Source: Pseudanabaena minima (lineage in GTDB: Bacteria > Cyanobacteriota > Cyanobacteriia > Pseudanabaenales > Pseudanabaenaceae). Taken from it: DNA of 64,000 bases. Both the position numbers and the translations under genes were made by a program. A model generated the notes under the pieces. The model had not been told where the DNA came from. It was given only the letters and a program-made list of their open reading frames with translations, and did not search any database. Location of the stretch: positions 3,348,001 to 3,412,000 of the forward strand of contig NZ_CP159508.1 in the NCBI RefSeq assembly GCF_051131155.1, read 5' to 3'. Positions 15,070 to 23,946 of this stretch are shown in pieces. Every line of letters starts with the position of its first letter. The first letter of the stretch is position 1.

Positions 15070-17517
15070 TTAGTGGGGATAACGCCAGTTCACGATTTCA
15101 GGTTTATCGATGCCATGCTCGTAGGCATATTGACGACATTCGATTTGCTGATTGCGTAATGATTCCTTCGCATGAGCGCCGATATTTTGGAGCTTGGGCA
15201 CACGGTCAATCACATCAATCGCGAGACTAAAACGATCGACTTGGTTATTAATCGCCAGTTCCAAAGGTGTGTTGATATTACCTTTCTCCTTGTAGCCACG
15301 GACATGCAGATTTTTGTGATTATTGCGGCGATAGGCGAGACGGTGAATCAACCAAGGATAACCGTGGAAGTTGAAAATGATTGGCTTATCAGTGGTGAAA
15401 AGCGAATCAAAATCGCGATCGCTTAAACCGTGAGGATGTTCAGTATCAGGCTGTAACTTGAACAAATCGACAACATTGATAAAACGAATCTTCAACTCTG
15501 GGAAATGCTCCCATAACAAGATTGTGGCAGCTAAAGCTTCTTGAGTGAGAATGTCGCCACAACCGACCATCACCACATCAGGTTCGACACCTTGATCATT
15601 ACTTGCCCAATCCCAAATACCTAAGCCTTTGGTGCAGTGCTTAACTGCCTCTTCCATATTCAAGAATTGCAAATGTGATTGCTTATCACAGACGATCACA
15701 TTTACATAATCAGTACTACGTAAACAATGATCGGAAACCGATAGCAGCGTATTCACATCGGGCGGTAAATAGATGCGTGTTACCTCTGCACTCTTGTTTA
15801 CCACTACGTCCAAGAATCCAGGATCTTGATGGGTAAAACCATTGTGGTCTTGTCGCCATACTGTTGAAGTAATCAAGAGATTAAGCGAAGCGATTGGCGA
15901 TCGCCAAGGAATCTCCCTACTGATTTCCAACCATTTGCAATGTTGGTTGATCATCGAGTCGATCACATGCACAAAGGATTCATAGGTTGAGAAGAATCCA
16001 TGTCTTCCAGTCAGTAAATATCCCTCTAGCCAACCTTCTAAGGTATGCTCACTAAGGATTTCCATCACGCGACCATCGGTAGCTAGTTCACCACCGTCGG
16101 TATCTTCGGGTAGATATTCGGCAATCCAGAATTTCTTACTGACTTCATAAATTGCTTGCAATTTATTGGATGTGTTTTCATCGGGACCAAAGACACGGAA
16201 ATTATCCATGTTTTGGCGCATCACATCGCGCAAGAAAACTCCTAAAGGCTTGGTGTTTTCTGCTTCAGTTGTCCCTGCTTTATCGATTTTTACGCCATAA
16301 CTGCGAAAATCGGGCATTCTCAAACCACGACGAAGTAATCCACCATTAGCGATCGGGTTAGCGCTCATACGGCGATCGCCTGTTGGTGCAAGATCCTTCA
16401 ATTCAGGAATCAACTTACCTGACGCATCAAATAATTCATCAGGTTTGTAGCTCTGCATCCAATCCGATAGCATTTTTAAATGTTCGGGATTATTATGCAT
16501 TCCCGACAGTGGTACTTGGTGCGCTCGCCAAAAGCCTTCGACTTTATGTCCATCCACTTCCGCTGGTCCAGTCCAGCCTTTAGGAGTCCGCAACACGATC
16601 ATTGGGAACTTTGCCCTTGTGGGAATACCTGTACTCCGAGATTCCAGTTGAATGCGTCTAATCTCGTTAATGCAATGCTCAAGAGTAGCGGCGATCGCCT
16701 GATGCATCGACTCAGGATCGGAACCTTCGACAAAGTAGGGTTGATAACCGTAGCCAATAAATAGGCTTTCTAGCTCTTCATGGCTAATTCGCGATAGCAC
16801 CGTCGGATTGTTAATCTTGTAGCCATTCAGATGCAAAATCGGTAATACAGCACCGTCACGAATCGGATTGATAAACTTGTTAGAATGCCAAGCAGTTGCG
16901 AGGGGACCAGTCTCCGATTCGCCATCACCGACCATCACCACCGAGATTAAATCAGGATTGTCAAATACAGTTCCATAGGCATGGGAAACACTGTAGCCGA
17001 GTTCTCCTCCTTCATGAATTGACCCTGGAGTTTCAGGGGTACAGTGGCTACCAATCCCACCAGGAAAAGAAAATTGCTTGAAGAAGAGCTTCAATCCTTC
17101 TTCATCTTCGCTGATGTCGTGATAAATCTCAGAATAGGTTCCTTCCAGATATACAGGACCTAAAATCCCTGGTGCGCCATGTCCAGGTCCTGCCAAAAAA
17201 ATGGTATTCAAATCGTATTTCTTAATCAGACGATTCAAATGGGTGTAGACAAAACTCATGCCAGGACTCGATCCCCAATGTCCTAACAAGCGGTTTTTAA
17301 CATGTTCTGGCTTCAGAGGTTCGCGCAAAAGTGGATTTTCGCGTAGATAGATCATCCCGATCGCGAGATAGTTGCAAGCCCGCCAGTAGGCATCGATTTT
17401 CCGCAATTCTTCGGTGCTGAGAGGTGTTCCTGCAACAGTGGAGCGTGCAGGACCATAGCAACTAATTGCTGTTTTTGAGGAGTCCGTGTCAGCCATTTTG
17501 AGAGGAGTTGATACCAT
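15070..17517 (-). CDS. xfp: Phosphoketolase (xylulose-5-phosphate/fructose-6-phosphate type)
   Basis: Thiamine-diphosphate enzyme that splits xylulose 5-phosphate or fructose 6-phosphate with phosphate to acetyl phosphate and an aldose phosphate. Full-length at 815 residues, it carries GHWGSSPGMSFVYTHLN, GPGHGAPGILGPVYLEGTYS (substrate phosphate binding), the ThDP/Mg site VMVGDGESETGPLATAW and the C-terminal DxxxLxxxxHxxFPxL-like region. ATG at 17517 is used; an internal ATG seven codons later is also possible. It opens a four-gene minus-strand group ending with ackA, giving a complete route to acetate plus ATP. The route saves carbon relative to glycolysis and is known in cyanobacteria; operation here is inferred. 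Confidence 0.96.
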   Translation of the reverse strand: MVSTPLKMADTDSSKTAISCYGPARSTVAGTPLSTEELRKIDAYWRACNYLAIGMIYLRENPLLREPLKPEHVKNRLLGHWGSSPGMSFVYTHLNRLIKKYDLNTIFLAGPGHGAPGILGPVYLEGTYSEIYHDISEDEEGLKLFFKQFSFPGGIGSHCTPETPGSIHEGGELGYSVSHAYGTVFDNPDLISVVMVGDGESETGPLATAWHSNKFINPIRDGAVLPILHLNGYKINNPTVLSRISHEELESLFIGYGYQPYFVEGSDPESMHQAIAATLEHCINEIRRIQLESRSTGIPTRAKFPMIVLRTPKGWTGPAEVDGHKVEGFWRAHQVPLSGMHNNPEHLKMLSDWMQSYKPDELFDASGKLIPELKDLAPTGDRRMSANPIANGGLLRRGLRMPDFRSYGVKIDKAGTTEAENTKPLGVFLRDVMRQNMDNFRVFGPDENTSNKLQAIYEVSKKFWIAEYLPEDTDGGELATDGRVMEILSEHTLEGWLEGYLLTGRHGFFSTYESFVHVIDSMINQHCKWLEISREIPWRSPIASLNLLITSTVWRQDHNGFTHQDPGFLDVVVNKSAEVTRIYLPPDVNTLLSVSDHCLRSTDYVNVIVCDKQSHLQFLNMEEAVKHCTKGLGIWDWASNDQGVEPDVVMVGCGDILTQEALAATILLWEHFPELKIRFINVVDLFKLQPDTEHPHGLSDRDFDSLFTTDKPIIFNFHGYPWLIHRLAYRRNNHKNLHVRGYKEKGNINTPLELAINNQVDRFSLAIDVIDRVPKLQNIGAHAKESLRNQQIECRQYAYEHGIDKPEIVNWRYPH

Positions 17518-17644
17518 AAAATTACGATTTGTTCCTGTCGCTAATTAGTTTTATAACTTCTGACTTCACAACTCTACATGAGATTGCAAGAATTCTGAGG
17601 GATGTGTATATCTCTTTATAGATTAGCTAATTAGGATCGCTTTA

Positions 17645-17712
17645 GGATCGCTTATCCCTATATCTGGTTTAGATTTGCAGTTGGGGATCGCTTATACTTC
17701 TATATAAGGTTT
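17645..17712. repeat. Pair of ~28-bp imperfect direct repeats
   Basis: Copies at 17645-17671 and 17685-17712 share GGATCGCTTAT followed by a CTATAT-type word and a GGTTTA-type end; a third partial GGATCGCTT lies at 17634-17642. They sit about 120 bp upstream of xfp and about 400 bp upstream of sat, so they could be operators for either gene. Confidence 0.5.
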
Positions 17713-17719
17713 AATGGAA

Positions 17720-17750
17720 AGAGAAGACAGAGCGAAGCTTTGACTTCTCT
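17720..17750 (+). terminator. Terminator-like hairpin without an upstream gene
   Basis: Stem AGAGAAG/CTTCTCT plus inner CAGAGC/GCTTTG around loop GAA, with one A-A mismatch, followed by TTTTATTTTTATTTTT. It is structured as a rightward intrinsic terminator, yet the only gene to its left (xfp) is transcribed away from it. Confidence 0.5.
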
Positions 17751-18083
17751 TTTATTTTTATTTTTATTTTTGAGCAATTTGCACTGAAAGCTCCAAAATC
17801 GATTTTTATAATCAGAATTACGGCTCAAATTCAAAATTTATTGTCAAAAAAAGTTAACATTAACTTAATAATTCTAGAAATCTTAACCAAGTTATTTTTC
17901 CATAGCTTGTAACAATAAATCACACTAATTTATAAAAATATCAGTACATTTTTATAAATTAAAAGCAAGTTAAACCAGACTTTTAAAAGATGAAATGGCT
18001 TAGCCACTCTATCTTTTGGTATAACCTTAAACTTCGCTAAAAACTAGAATCTCAGTAAATCAAACCCTTTGAACTCAAACGTC

Positions 18084-19286
18084 ATGGCTCGACAACTCAA
18101 AAACATTGCACCGCATGGTGGTCAACTGATCAACCGCATGGCTACAGAAGCCCAAAAAGAAGTTTTTTATAGCAAAGCTGACCACTTGCCGATTGTGCAA
18201 CTGACTGAGCGATCGCTCTCCGATCTTGAGCTAATAGCGATCGGTGGATTTAGCCCCCTGACTGGCTTCTTAGGCAAAGCTGACTATGAGTCCGTGGTCT
18301 TAAATATGCGTCTTGCCAATGGCTTGCCTTGGTCGATTCCAATTACTTTGCCTGTCACCACCGAAGTTGCCGACACCTTAAGCGTTGGTAACCTTGTACG
18401 CTTAAATGACCCCAACGGCATATTTATCGGCGTATTAGAATTAAGCGAAAAATATAAATACGACAAACTCAAAGAAGCCCTTCATGTATATCGCACCAAT
18501 GAAGATCGACACCCAGGGGTCAAGGTAGTCTATGCCCAAGGTGATGTATATCTGGCTGGTGATGTGTGGTTATTAGAGCGTCGCCCTCATCCACTTTTCC
18601 CCACCTACCAGATCGATCCTGTAGATTCTCGCGAATTATTTATCGAAAAAGGTTGGCGCACCGTCGTCGGTTTTCAAACTCGTAACCCGATCCACCGTGC
18701 CCATGAATATATTCAAAAATGTGCGCTGGAAATCGTCGATGGTTTATTCCTGCATCCTTTAGTTGGTGCAACTAAGAGCGATGACGTGCCTGCGGATGTG
18801 CGGATGCGTTGCTACGAAATCATGTTGGAGCATTACTTCCCGTTGGATCGGGTAACTTTGGCAATTAATCCTGCGGCGATGCGCTATGCTGGTCCCCGTG
18901 AAGCGATTTTCCATGCTTTGATTCGTAAAAACTATGGTTGTACGCACTTTATCGTCGGGCGAGACCATGCAGGTGTCGGTGACTACTACGGAACCTATGA
19001 CGCGCAACATATTTTCTATGAATTTGAAGATGGCGAATTGGGAATTACACCTTTGATGTTTGAACATGCTTTCTATTGCAAACGCGCTCAAGGCATGGCA
19101 ACTACGAAAACAAGTGCCAGTCTCCCTGAAGAGCGAGTCCATCTCTCTGGTACAAAAGTCCGCGAAATGCTGCGTCGTGGCGAATGTCCTCCTCCTGAAT
19201 TTTCACGCCCTGAAGTAGCAGCCGAACTGGCGAAAGTGATGCACAAAATGGCGATTGAGGAAGCTGCCACAGGCTTTGAAATCTAA
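18084..19286 (+). CDS. sat: Sulfate adenylyltransferase (ATP sulfurylase)
   Basis: First step of sulfate assimilation: ATP plus sulfate to adenosine 5'-phosphosulfate and pyrophosphate. About 400 residues with the active-site motifs QTRNPIHRAHEYIQ (HxxH nucleotide-binding), the sulfate/ATP-binding GRDHAGVGDYYGTYDAQ, and SGTKVREMLRRGECPPPEFS at the C-terminus. This is the single-domain Sat type typical of cyanobacteria, without a fused APS kinase. ATG at 18084 fits the family (MARQLKNIAPHGG); the frame opens at a TTG five codons earlier. It stands alone, bounded downstream by a strong bidirectional terminator, and no other sulfur gene is adjacent. Confidence 0.96.
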   Translation: MARQLKNIAPHGGQLINRMATEAQKEVFYSKADHLPIVQLTERSLSDLELIAIGGFSPLTGFLGKADYESVVLNMRLANGLPWSIPITLPVTTEVADTLSVGNLVRLNDPNGIFIGVLELSEKYKYDKLKEALHVYRTNEDRHPGVKVVYAQGDVYLAGDVWLLERRPHPLFPTYQIDPVDSRELFIEKGWRTVVGFQTRNPIHRAHEYIQKCALEIVDGLFLHPLVGATKSDDVPADVRMRCYEIMLEHYFPLDRVTLAINPAAMRYAGPREAIFHALIRKNYGCTHFIVGRDHAGVGDYYGTYDAQHIFYEFEDGELGITPLMFEHAFYCKRAQGMATTKTSASLPEERVHLSGTKVREMLRRGECPPPEFSRPEVAAELAKVMHKMAIEEAATGFEI

Positions 19287-19291
19287 ACCCC

Positions 19292-19332
19292 AAAAACAAA
19301 AAGGAGGCACTTTGTGCCTCCTTTTTGTTTTT
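19292..19332. terminator. Bidirectional terminator between sat and the WecA-like gene
   Basis: Perfect 19-bp stem with AAGGAGGCAC/GTGCCTCCTT core, loop TTT, and A-rich and T-rich arms. It starts 6 bp after the sat stop and overlaps the stop of the converging gene at 19331, so it serves both. Confidence 0.92.
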
Positions 19333-20431
19333 AATGATCGCTCAGTGACTGTTCCTTTTGCGATCGCAATTCCTTAGCTCTAATCCTCTGCCAAACTTTA
19401 AAGCAAGCATAAACCATCAATAAAGTACTAATCGCCGCATAGGTTCCCCCCGCAGGCATTCCTGACACTGCCATCGCAATACTCCCAACCCAAAGGGTAA
19501 GGGCATAGATAAACAAAACTGTCAGCCGTTTAGAAACGCCTGCTTGGACTAAACGATGGTGTAAATGCTGTTTACCAGCCGTCATTGGTGATTCACCCCG
19601 ACCAATACGCTGCACAATCACGGCTGTCGCATCCACAATCGGTACAGCCAAAATCATGTAAGGCATAATCAGAGCCACCGTCGCTACTGCCTTAACTAGT
19701 CCGATCACACTTACCCCAGCCAGCGTAAACCCTAAGAAATAAGCACCACCATCACCCATAAAGATTTCTGCTGAGCTTTTAGGCTTAAAGTTGTAGCGCA
19801 AGAAACCCAAACATCCGCCAGCGAGTGCCGCCGCAATCAGCGCCGCCGCAGGTTGCTTCATAAATAAACTAGTAATTAAAATTACAGCAGCAGCGATCGT
19901 CGTTACACCCGCTGCAAGTCCATCCAGTCCATCTAGCCAGTTGATCGCATTTGCCATACCTGCTAGCCAAATCATCGTGATTGGCAGACTAAACCAACCA
20001 AACTTGATAATTCCCATAAATGGTACTGAGATAAAGTCGATTCTCACGCCCACACGCCATGCAGCAGCAGATACTGCTAGCTGAGCAATGAGCCGAGGTA
20101 ATGGCGGTAAGTTAAACAAATCGTCAGCAAAACCAATCAGAAAGAAAGCCGCGCCACCAATGGTTACGCCCCATACTTCATATTCTCTAGTTTGCGGTAA
20201 AATCCCAAAGTAGCCCCCTGCCCAAACTAGCAATAAGGCGCTGACACTGCCCAAAAAAATTGCTACACCCCCAACGCGCACGACTGGCGTTGTATGCATT
20301 TTACGGTGATTGGGTTTGTCTACTAATCCTGCTTTTAGTCCAAAATGGCGAATAATTGGTGTACTCAGCCAGACCACGATCGCAGATACTGCAAAGGCGA
20401 CCAAGTAAGGAATGGCAGTTGGATGCAGCAT
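19331..20431 (-). CDS. Undecaprenyl-phosphate sugar-1-phosphate transferase (WecA/TagO-like, MraY superfamily)
   Basis: Membrane enzyme that moves a sugar-1-phosphate (often GlcNAc-1-P) from its UDP form onto undecaprenyl phosphate, starting synthesis of a surface polysaccharide. The 366 residues contain about ten hydrophobic helices and the family's cytoplasmic motifs: GLVDKPNHRKMHTTPVVRVG (loop 1), GFADDLFNLPPLPRL (catalytic Asp pair), NAINWLDGLDGLAAG (catalytic Asp motif), FMGDGGAYFLGF and the His-rich GKQHLHHRLVQAG of loop 5. The HxHH-type His motif places it with WecA/TagO rather than MraY. Sugar specificity cannot be read. It converges with sat and shares its terminator. Confidence 0.9.
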   Translation of the reverse strand: MLHPTAIPYLVAFAVSAIVVWLSTPIIRHFGLKAGLVDKPNHRKMHTTPVVRVGGVAIFLGSVSALLLVWAGGYFGILPQTREYEVWGVTIGGAAFFLIGFADDLFNLPPLPRLIAQLAVSAAAWRVGVRIDFISVPFMGIIKFGWFSLPITMIWLAGMANAINWLDGLDGLAAGVTTIAAAVILITSLFMKQPAAALIAAALAGGCLGFLRYNFKPKSSAEIFMGDGGAYFLGFTLAGVSVIGLVKAVATVALIMPYMILAVPIVDATAVIVQRIGRGESPMTAGKQHLHHRLVQAGVSKRLTVLFIYALTLWVGSIAMAVSGMPAGGTYAAISTLLMVYACFKVWQRIRAKELRSQKEQSLSDH

Positions 20432-20467
20432 TACAAGAATAAAATTGAGTATAAGGATTGGGCAAAT

Positions 20468-20485
20468 TTATGCTTGCAAGCATAA
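20468..20485. repeat. 18-bp perfect palindrome upstream of the WecA-like gene
   Basis: TTATGCTTGCAAGCATAA, 37 bp before the start codon at 20431. Size and position fit a dimeric repressor site, but no matching second copy was found in the window. Confidence 0.45.
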
Positions 20486-20508
20486 CACTGGATTGGCTAA
20501 ACGCAACT

Positions 20509-20565
20509 ATATTAAAGCCAATTTAAAGTGAGTGCTTGGCACTCTCTTTAAATTGGCTTTAATAT
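20509..20565. repeat. 27-bp hairpin between divergent wecA-like and rpmJ genes
   Basis: Arms 20509-20535 and 20539-20565 pair with one mismatch around loop TTG. Both neighbouring genes point away from it, so it is not where a terminator for either would be expected. Confidence 0.7.
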
Positions 20566-20639
20566 GTGGTCAAAAATCATGTTAAGATTAAAAGCCGTGT
20601 CAAAAATTTTGATCATCAGTAAACGTTAGGCATTAGTTC

Positions 20640-20765
20640 ATGAAAGTTGTTAGCTCCCTCAGATCGGCAAAAACTCGCCATAAGGACTGCAAAGTTGTGC
20701 GTCGTCGCGGTCGAATTTATGTCATTTGCAAATCAAACCCAAAGTTCAAAGCTCGTCAAGGATAA
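20640..20765 (+). CDS. rpmJ: Ribosomal protein bL36, zinc-free (C-minus) form
   Basis: Smallest protein of the large ribosomal subunit. Direct translation gives 41 residues starting MKVVSSLRSAKTRHKDCKVV and ending KFKARQG. Compared with zinc-binding bL36 (four metal ligands as CxxC...C...H), this copy keeps the second and third cysteines (DCKVV, VICKS) but has His-Lys where the first Cys would be and Phe-Lys in place of the closing His. It also has the longer N-terminal stretch of the YkgO-type paralogue. Such forms often replace the zinc-binding protein under zinc limitation under Zur control; no clear Zur box was seen upstream. A weak AGG lies about 10 bases before ATG. A strong terminator follows. 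Confidence 0.9.
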   Translation: MKVVSSLRSAKTRHKDCKVVRRRGRIYVICKSNPKFKARQG

Positions 20766-20782
20766 TCAACGATTTTGCGTTA

Positions 20783-20837
20783 TTTATCAAACAGAAAAAA
20801 TCCCGTCATTAAGATGGGATTTTTTCTGTTTGATAAA
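20783..20837. terminator. Bidirectional terminator after rpmJ
   Basis: Perfect 22-bp stem (20783-20804 with 20816-20837), core AAAAAATCCC/GGGATTTTTT, lying between rpmJ and the converging polyketide gene that ends at 20866. Confidence 0.88.
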
Positions 20838-20865
20838 CATGGGAGATAGTACGAAGTGCTGCCTC

Positions 20866-23800
20866 TTATCTTTGGGCTTGTCGCGCCCTATGTAAACATT
20901 CATGTAATTTCTGCGCCAATACCTGTACCTGTGGCTCATGAAACATTGACATGTGATCGCCAGAGATAGTTTGGATATCCAATCCACCTGCCGCTAAATT
21001 ACTCCATCCCAGATCCCAATCTAGCGGCACAAAACCTACTCCTTGATCTGCTTCCTGTGTGTCAGCCCGAAACAAGGTTACTTTGTCAGGATAGACTTTC
21101 ATAACATAGTTTTTCAGTGCTTCTTTACCAGCTTTTTCTAATGACTCCTCGATCGCTGATTGCCTCAAATAGATCGGTAGTTTCCATCGCATCCGTTGAT
21201 AAAAACGTCGAATAATTCTCTTTGTCCAATACTGATACCTGCCAATTAGCCATTCTTGCCAAGCTGGAAATTTTTGAGAAAGATAGGTAAACCCCATTTC
21301 TCTGAAGCTTTGATAATGTATAAAAATTCTCTTCCGAAAAGGCTGCCTAACTGTATTGATGGATCTAATTTTTCCATCGAATAACGCCAGTAAGGCGACT
21401 TTTTCACCTTGCTTACGTAGCTGTTGAGACATCTCCCAAACTACATGACTTCCCAAAGAAAACCCACCCAAGAAATAAGGTCCTTTAGGCTGAACTGTTT
21501 GCACAACTTGAATGTAGTAAGCCGCTATTTCTTCGATGCTGGTGAGGGGCTGATGGATGCCATCTATTCCCTTAGGTTGCAGTCCATAAAAAGGTTGATC
21601 TGCACCCAAATGTTTAGCAAGATCAGCATATATAAGTACGCTGCCATGAATACCAGAAACACAAAATAGAGGAGGATGAATGCCTGTTGGTCTAATTGGT
21701 ACAAGGGTTGACCAAGCTGCTGTTTGCTCCAACTGCTCTTGCTGATTTAGCTGACTTAGCATCTGGGCAAGTTGAGCAATAGTGGGACATTGAAATACAA
21801 CAACCAAACTAAGATGGCATTTAAAAGACTGCTCGATTTTGGCAAATAAGTTAACTGCAATTGTCGAAGTTCCACCAATATCGAAAAAATTGTCATGAAT
21901 GCCAATTGGTTTTATATCGAAAACCTTTTCCCAAATTTCGACTAGTTTCTTTTCAGTGCGATCGCGTGGTGCAACAAAATTGCTTTCTAAATCTCTTGCT
22001 GATTTTGTCTTGGGTGGACGGGTTATGGGTATTTCAGCAACGGGGGCAGATTCTGAAGTATTTGATTGAGAAGATGGCTGCACCCAAAAAGATTGTCGCT
22101 CAAATGGATAAGATGGTAATGAAATTGGAGTCAAATTAGAACTAACGTATAAACTGCTCCAGTCCACTTTTACCCCATTCACCCAAAGATCTAGTATGCG
22201 ATCGCGTAAAAGATTATGAGTGTTTGGATCTAGTTCAGGGAACGATCCTACACCAAAGATGATTTGTTCTAAGGTGTGTTGGGGATAGTTTTGGCTAAGC
22301 TTGCTAATTAGAGGTTCTTCATTCTTCAGAATTGTGTGAAGAGACTGTTTTTTATATTTTTTGAGGTTTACTTTACCGCTAAAGACTTGACTGGAAGAGT
22401 GATCGCTAATATATGCACTCAGATTTTGCTGTAAGTCATCGATCTCATTTTTACTCGCTTTTACCACAATTGCAAGGCGATAGTTAAATTGTGTTCTTCG
22501 CATTGATGTAGCACATACTTGGGTGATCGTGACTTCTGATTGTTCTTTCAAAAAGTCGTGATAATTAACTGCCATTTGCCGCAAAGCCTGTTCGGTCTTA
22601 GCGCTCAGAATCAAAACATGGTAAGCATAAGTAATAGATAAATTTGGAAGGGAAATAGAAACTTGTGGTGCAGATTCTAAAATAACGTGAGCATTCGTGC
22701 CACCCATACCAAAAGCACTTACACCCGCGTATAAGCTCCCCTCTAAAGGTAAAGGCGTAAGTATGGTCGGTACTTGAAAAGATAACTTCTCAAACTCAAT
22801 GTATGGACTAGGCTGCTCGAAATGCAAATGGGGTGGAATTTGTCGATGGTGCAAGGCTAAGGCGACTTTGAACAGCCCCGCAATTCCTGAAGCAGTTTCC
22901 GTATGCCCAATATTCGTTTTCACCGTGCCAATTTGACATATTTTTTTTGCAGAGTCCTCCGAGGAACTAGAGTTAAATACTCGTTCGATCGCTTTCATTT
23001 CCACGGCATCGCCCATCATTGTGCCAGTGGCGTGCGCTTCGAGATAGTGAATTGCCTGAGGCTCAATACCCGCATTTTTATACACCCGACGCAATAGTGA
23101 TTCCTGTGCTTGGAGATTAGGTGCAGTGAGTCCATTGCCTCTTCCATTGTGATTAACTGCACTACCTCGAATCACGGCATAGATGCGATCGCGATTTGCC
23201 AAGGCTTCAGACAATGGTTTAAGAACGATAATTCCTACACCTTCAGAACGTACATATCCATCTGCTGCTGCTGAAAAAGAGCGACATCGGTGAGTGGGAG
23301 AGAGTAATTCTGATGATTTCGGTGAGATTCCTAGATTGGCAAAAATATTTACACCACCTGCCAAAGCGAGATTGCTTTCACTAGACCAGAGGCTATGACA
23401 AGCTAGATCTACTGCTACCAATGAAGACGAGCAGGTTGTATTTATGGCTAAACTTGCACCTTGCAAATCGAAGTACTGCGAAATGCGATTTGCTGCGATC
23501 GCATTACTCGTGCCTAAAGATGTATATGCAGTTTGGGCTTTACCTCCTTGTAAGAGTGCTTCATACCCATTTGCAGCCATCCCTATAAATACACCAGTTT
23601 GGCTGCCAGCAACTTGTTCTAGTGTCAAAGCAGCATCTTCTAATGCAATCCAACTCACTTCTAGTAATAGTCGTTGCTGCGGATCGAGTGCTACAGCTTC
23701 GCTAGGAGAAATGCCAAAGAATTCCGCATCAAATTGATCGATTCCATCCAGAAATCCGCCCCATCTTCCATTGATGGCTTCAAGTGCAGCGTCATCAAAG

Positions 23801-23946
23801 CTATTAAATGGATAAAGTTGGCGGCGATCGCTCGGCATGGGGGCGATTGCATCAACGCCATCACGCAATAATTGCCAAAAAGCTTTAACACTATTAGCTT
23901 GAGGAAAACGGCAGCCAATACCAATAATTGCGATCGGTTCTTTCAT
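20866..23946 (-). CDS. Polyketide synthase module KS-ACP-TE lacking an acyltransferase domain
   Basis: Type I PKS-like protein of 1026 residues. The ketosynthase (1-425) has Cys172 in INTTCSSSLVAVD and His305/His348 in YLEAHATGT and TNIGHTETASG, so it looks active. Residues 440-620 contain a KS-linker (AYHVLILSAKTEQALRQ) running into a post-AT-type linker (LWVNGVKVDWSSLY, ISLPSYPFERQSFW) with no AT between. The ACP (660-735) has its phosphopantetheine Ser in DNFFDIGGTSTIA (Ser694). The thioesterase (755-1026) has GGFSLGSHVVWE (Ser830) and GDHMSMFHEP (His). No ketoreductase, dehydratase or enoylreductase is present. Start at 23946 is fixed by an ATGA overlap with the P450. It would extend or condense an acyl group loaded by the neighbouring FAAL-ACP using malonate loaded in trans, and release it. 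Confidence 0.92.
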   Translation of the reverse strand: MKEPIAIIGIGCRFPQANSVKAFWQLLRDGVDAIAPMPSDRRQLYPFNSFDDAALEAINGRWGGFLDGIDQFDAEFFGISPSEAVALDPQQRLLLEVSWIALEDAALTLEQVAGSQTGVFIGMAANGYEALLQGGKAQTAYTSLGTSNAIAANRISQYFDLQGASLAINTTCSSSLVAVDLACHSLWSSESNLALAGGVNIFANLGISPKSSELLSPTHRCRSFSAAADGYVRSEGVGIIVLKPLSEALANRDRIYAVIRGSAVNHNGRGNGLTAPNLQAQESLLRRVYKNAGIEPQAIHYLEAHATGTMMGDAVEMKAIERVFNSSSSEDSAKKICQIGTVKTNIGHTETASGIAGLFKVALALHHRQIPPHLHFEQPSPYIEFEKLSFQVPTILTPLPLEGSLYAGVSAFGMGGTNAHVILESAPQVSISLPNLSITYAYHVLILSAKTEQALRQMAVNYHDFLKEQSEVTITQVCATSMRRTQFNYRLAIVVKASKNEIDDLQQNLSAYISDHSSSQVFSGKVNLKKYKKQSLHTILKNEEPLISKLSQNYPQHTLEQIIFGVGSFPELDPNTHNLLRDRILDLWVNGVKVDWSSLYVSSNLTPISLPSYPFERQSFWVQPSSQSNTSESAPVAEIPITRPPKTKSARDLESNFVAPRDRTEKKLVEIWEKVFDIKPIGIHDNFFDIGGTSTIAVNLFAKIEQSFKCHLSLVVVFQCPTIAQLAQMLSQLNQQEQLEQTAAWSTLVPIRPTGIHPPLFCVSGIHGSVLIYADLAKHLGADQPFYGLQPKGIDGIHQPLTSIEEIAAYYIQVVQTVQPKGPYFLGGFSLGSHVVWEMSQQLRKQGEKVALLALFDGKIRSINTVRQPFRKRIFIHYQSFREMGFTYLSQKFPAWQEWLIGRYQYWTKRIIRRFYQRMRWKLPIYLRQSAIEESLEKAGKEALKNYVMKVYPDKVTLFRADTQEADQGVGFVPLDWDLGWSNLAAGGLDIQTISGDHMSMFHEPQVQVLAQKLHECLHRARQAQR

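Larger units (their letters stand above)
17518..18083. other. Intergenic region between xfp and sat
   Basis: 566 bp without a protein gene. It must hold divergent promoters for xfp and sat. Visible structure: imperfect direct repeats around GGATCGCTTAT at 17645-17712, a terminator-like hairpin at 17720-17750 followed by a T-rich run, and a strongly AT-rich stretch from 17780 to 18000. The hairpin points rightward although no rightward gene precedes it, which leaves room for a small RNA. Confidence 0.5.
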
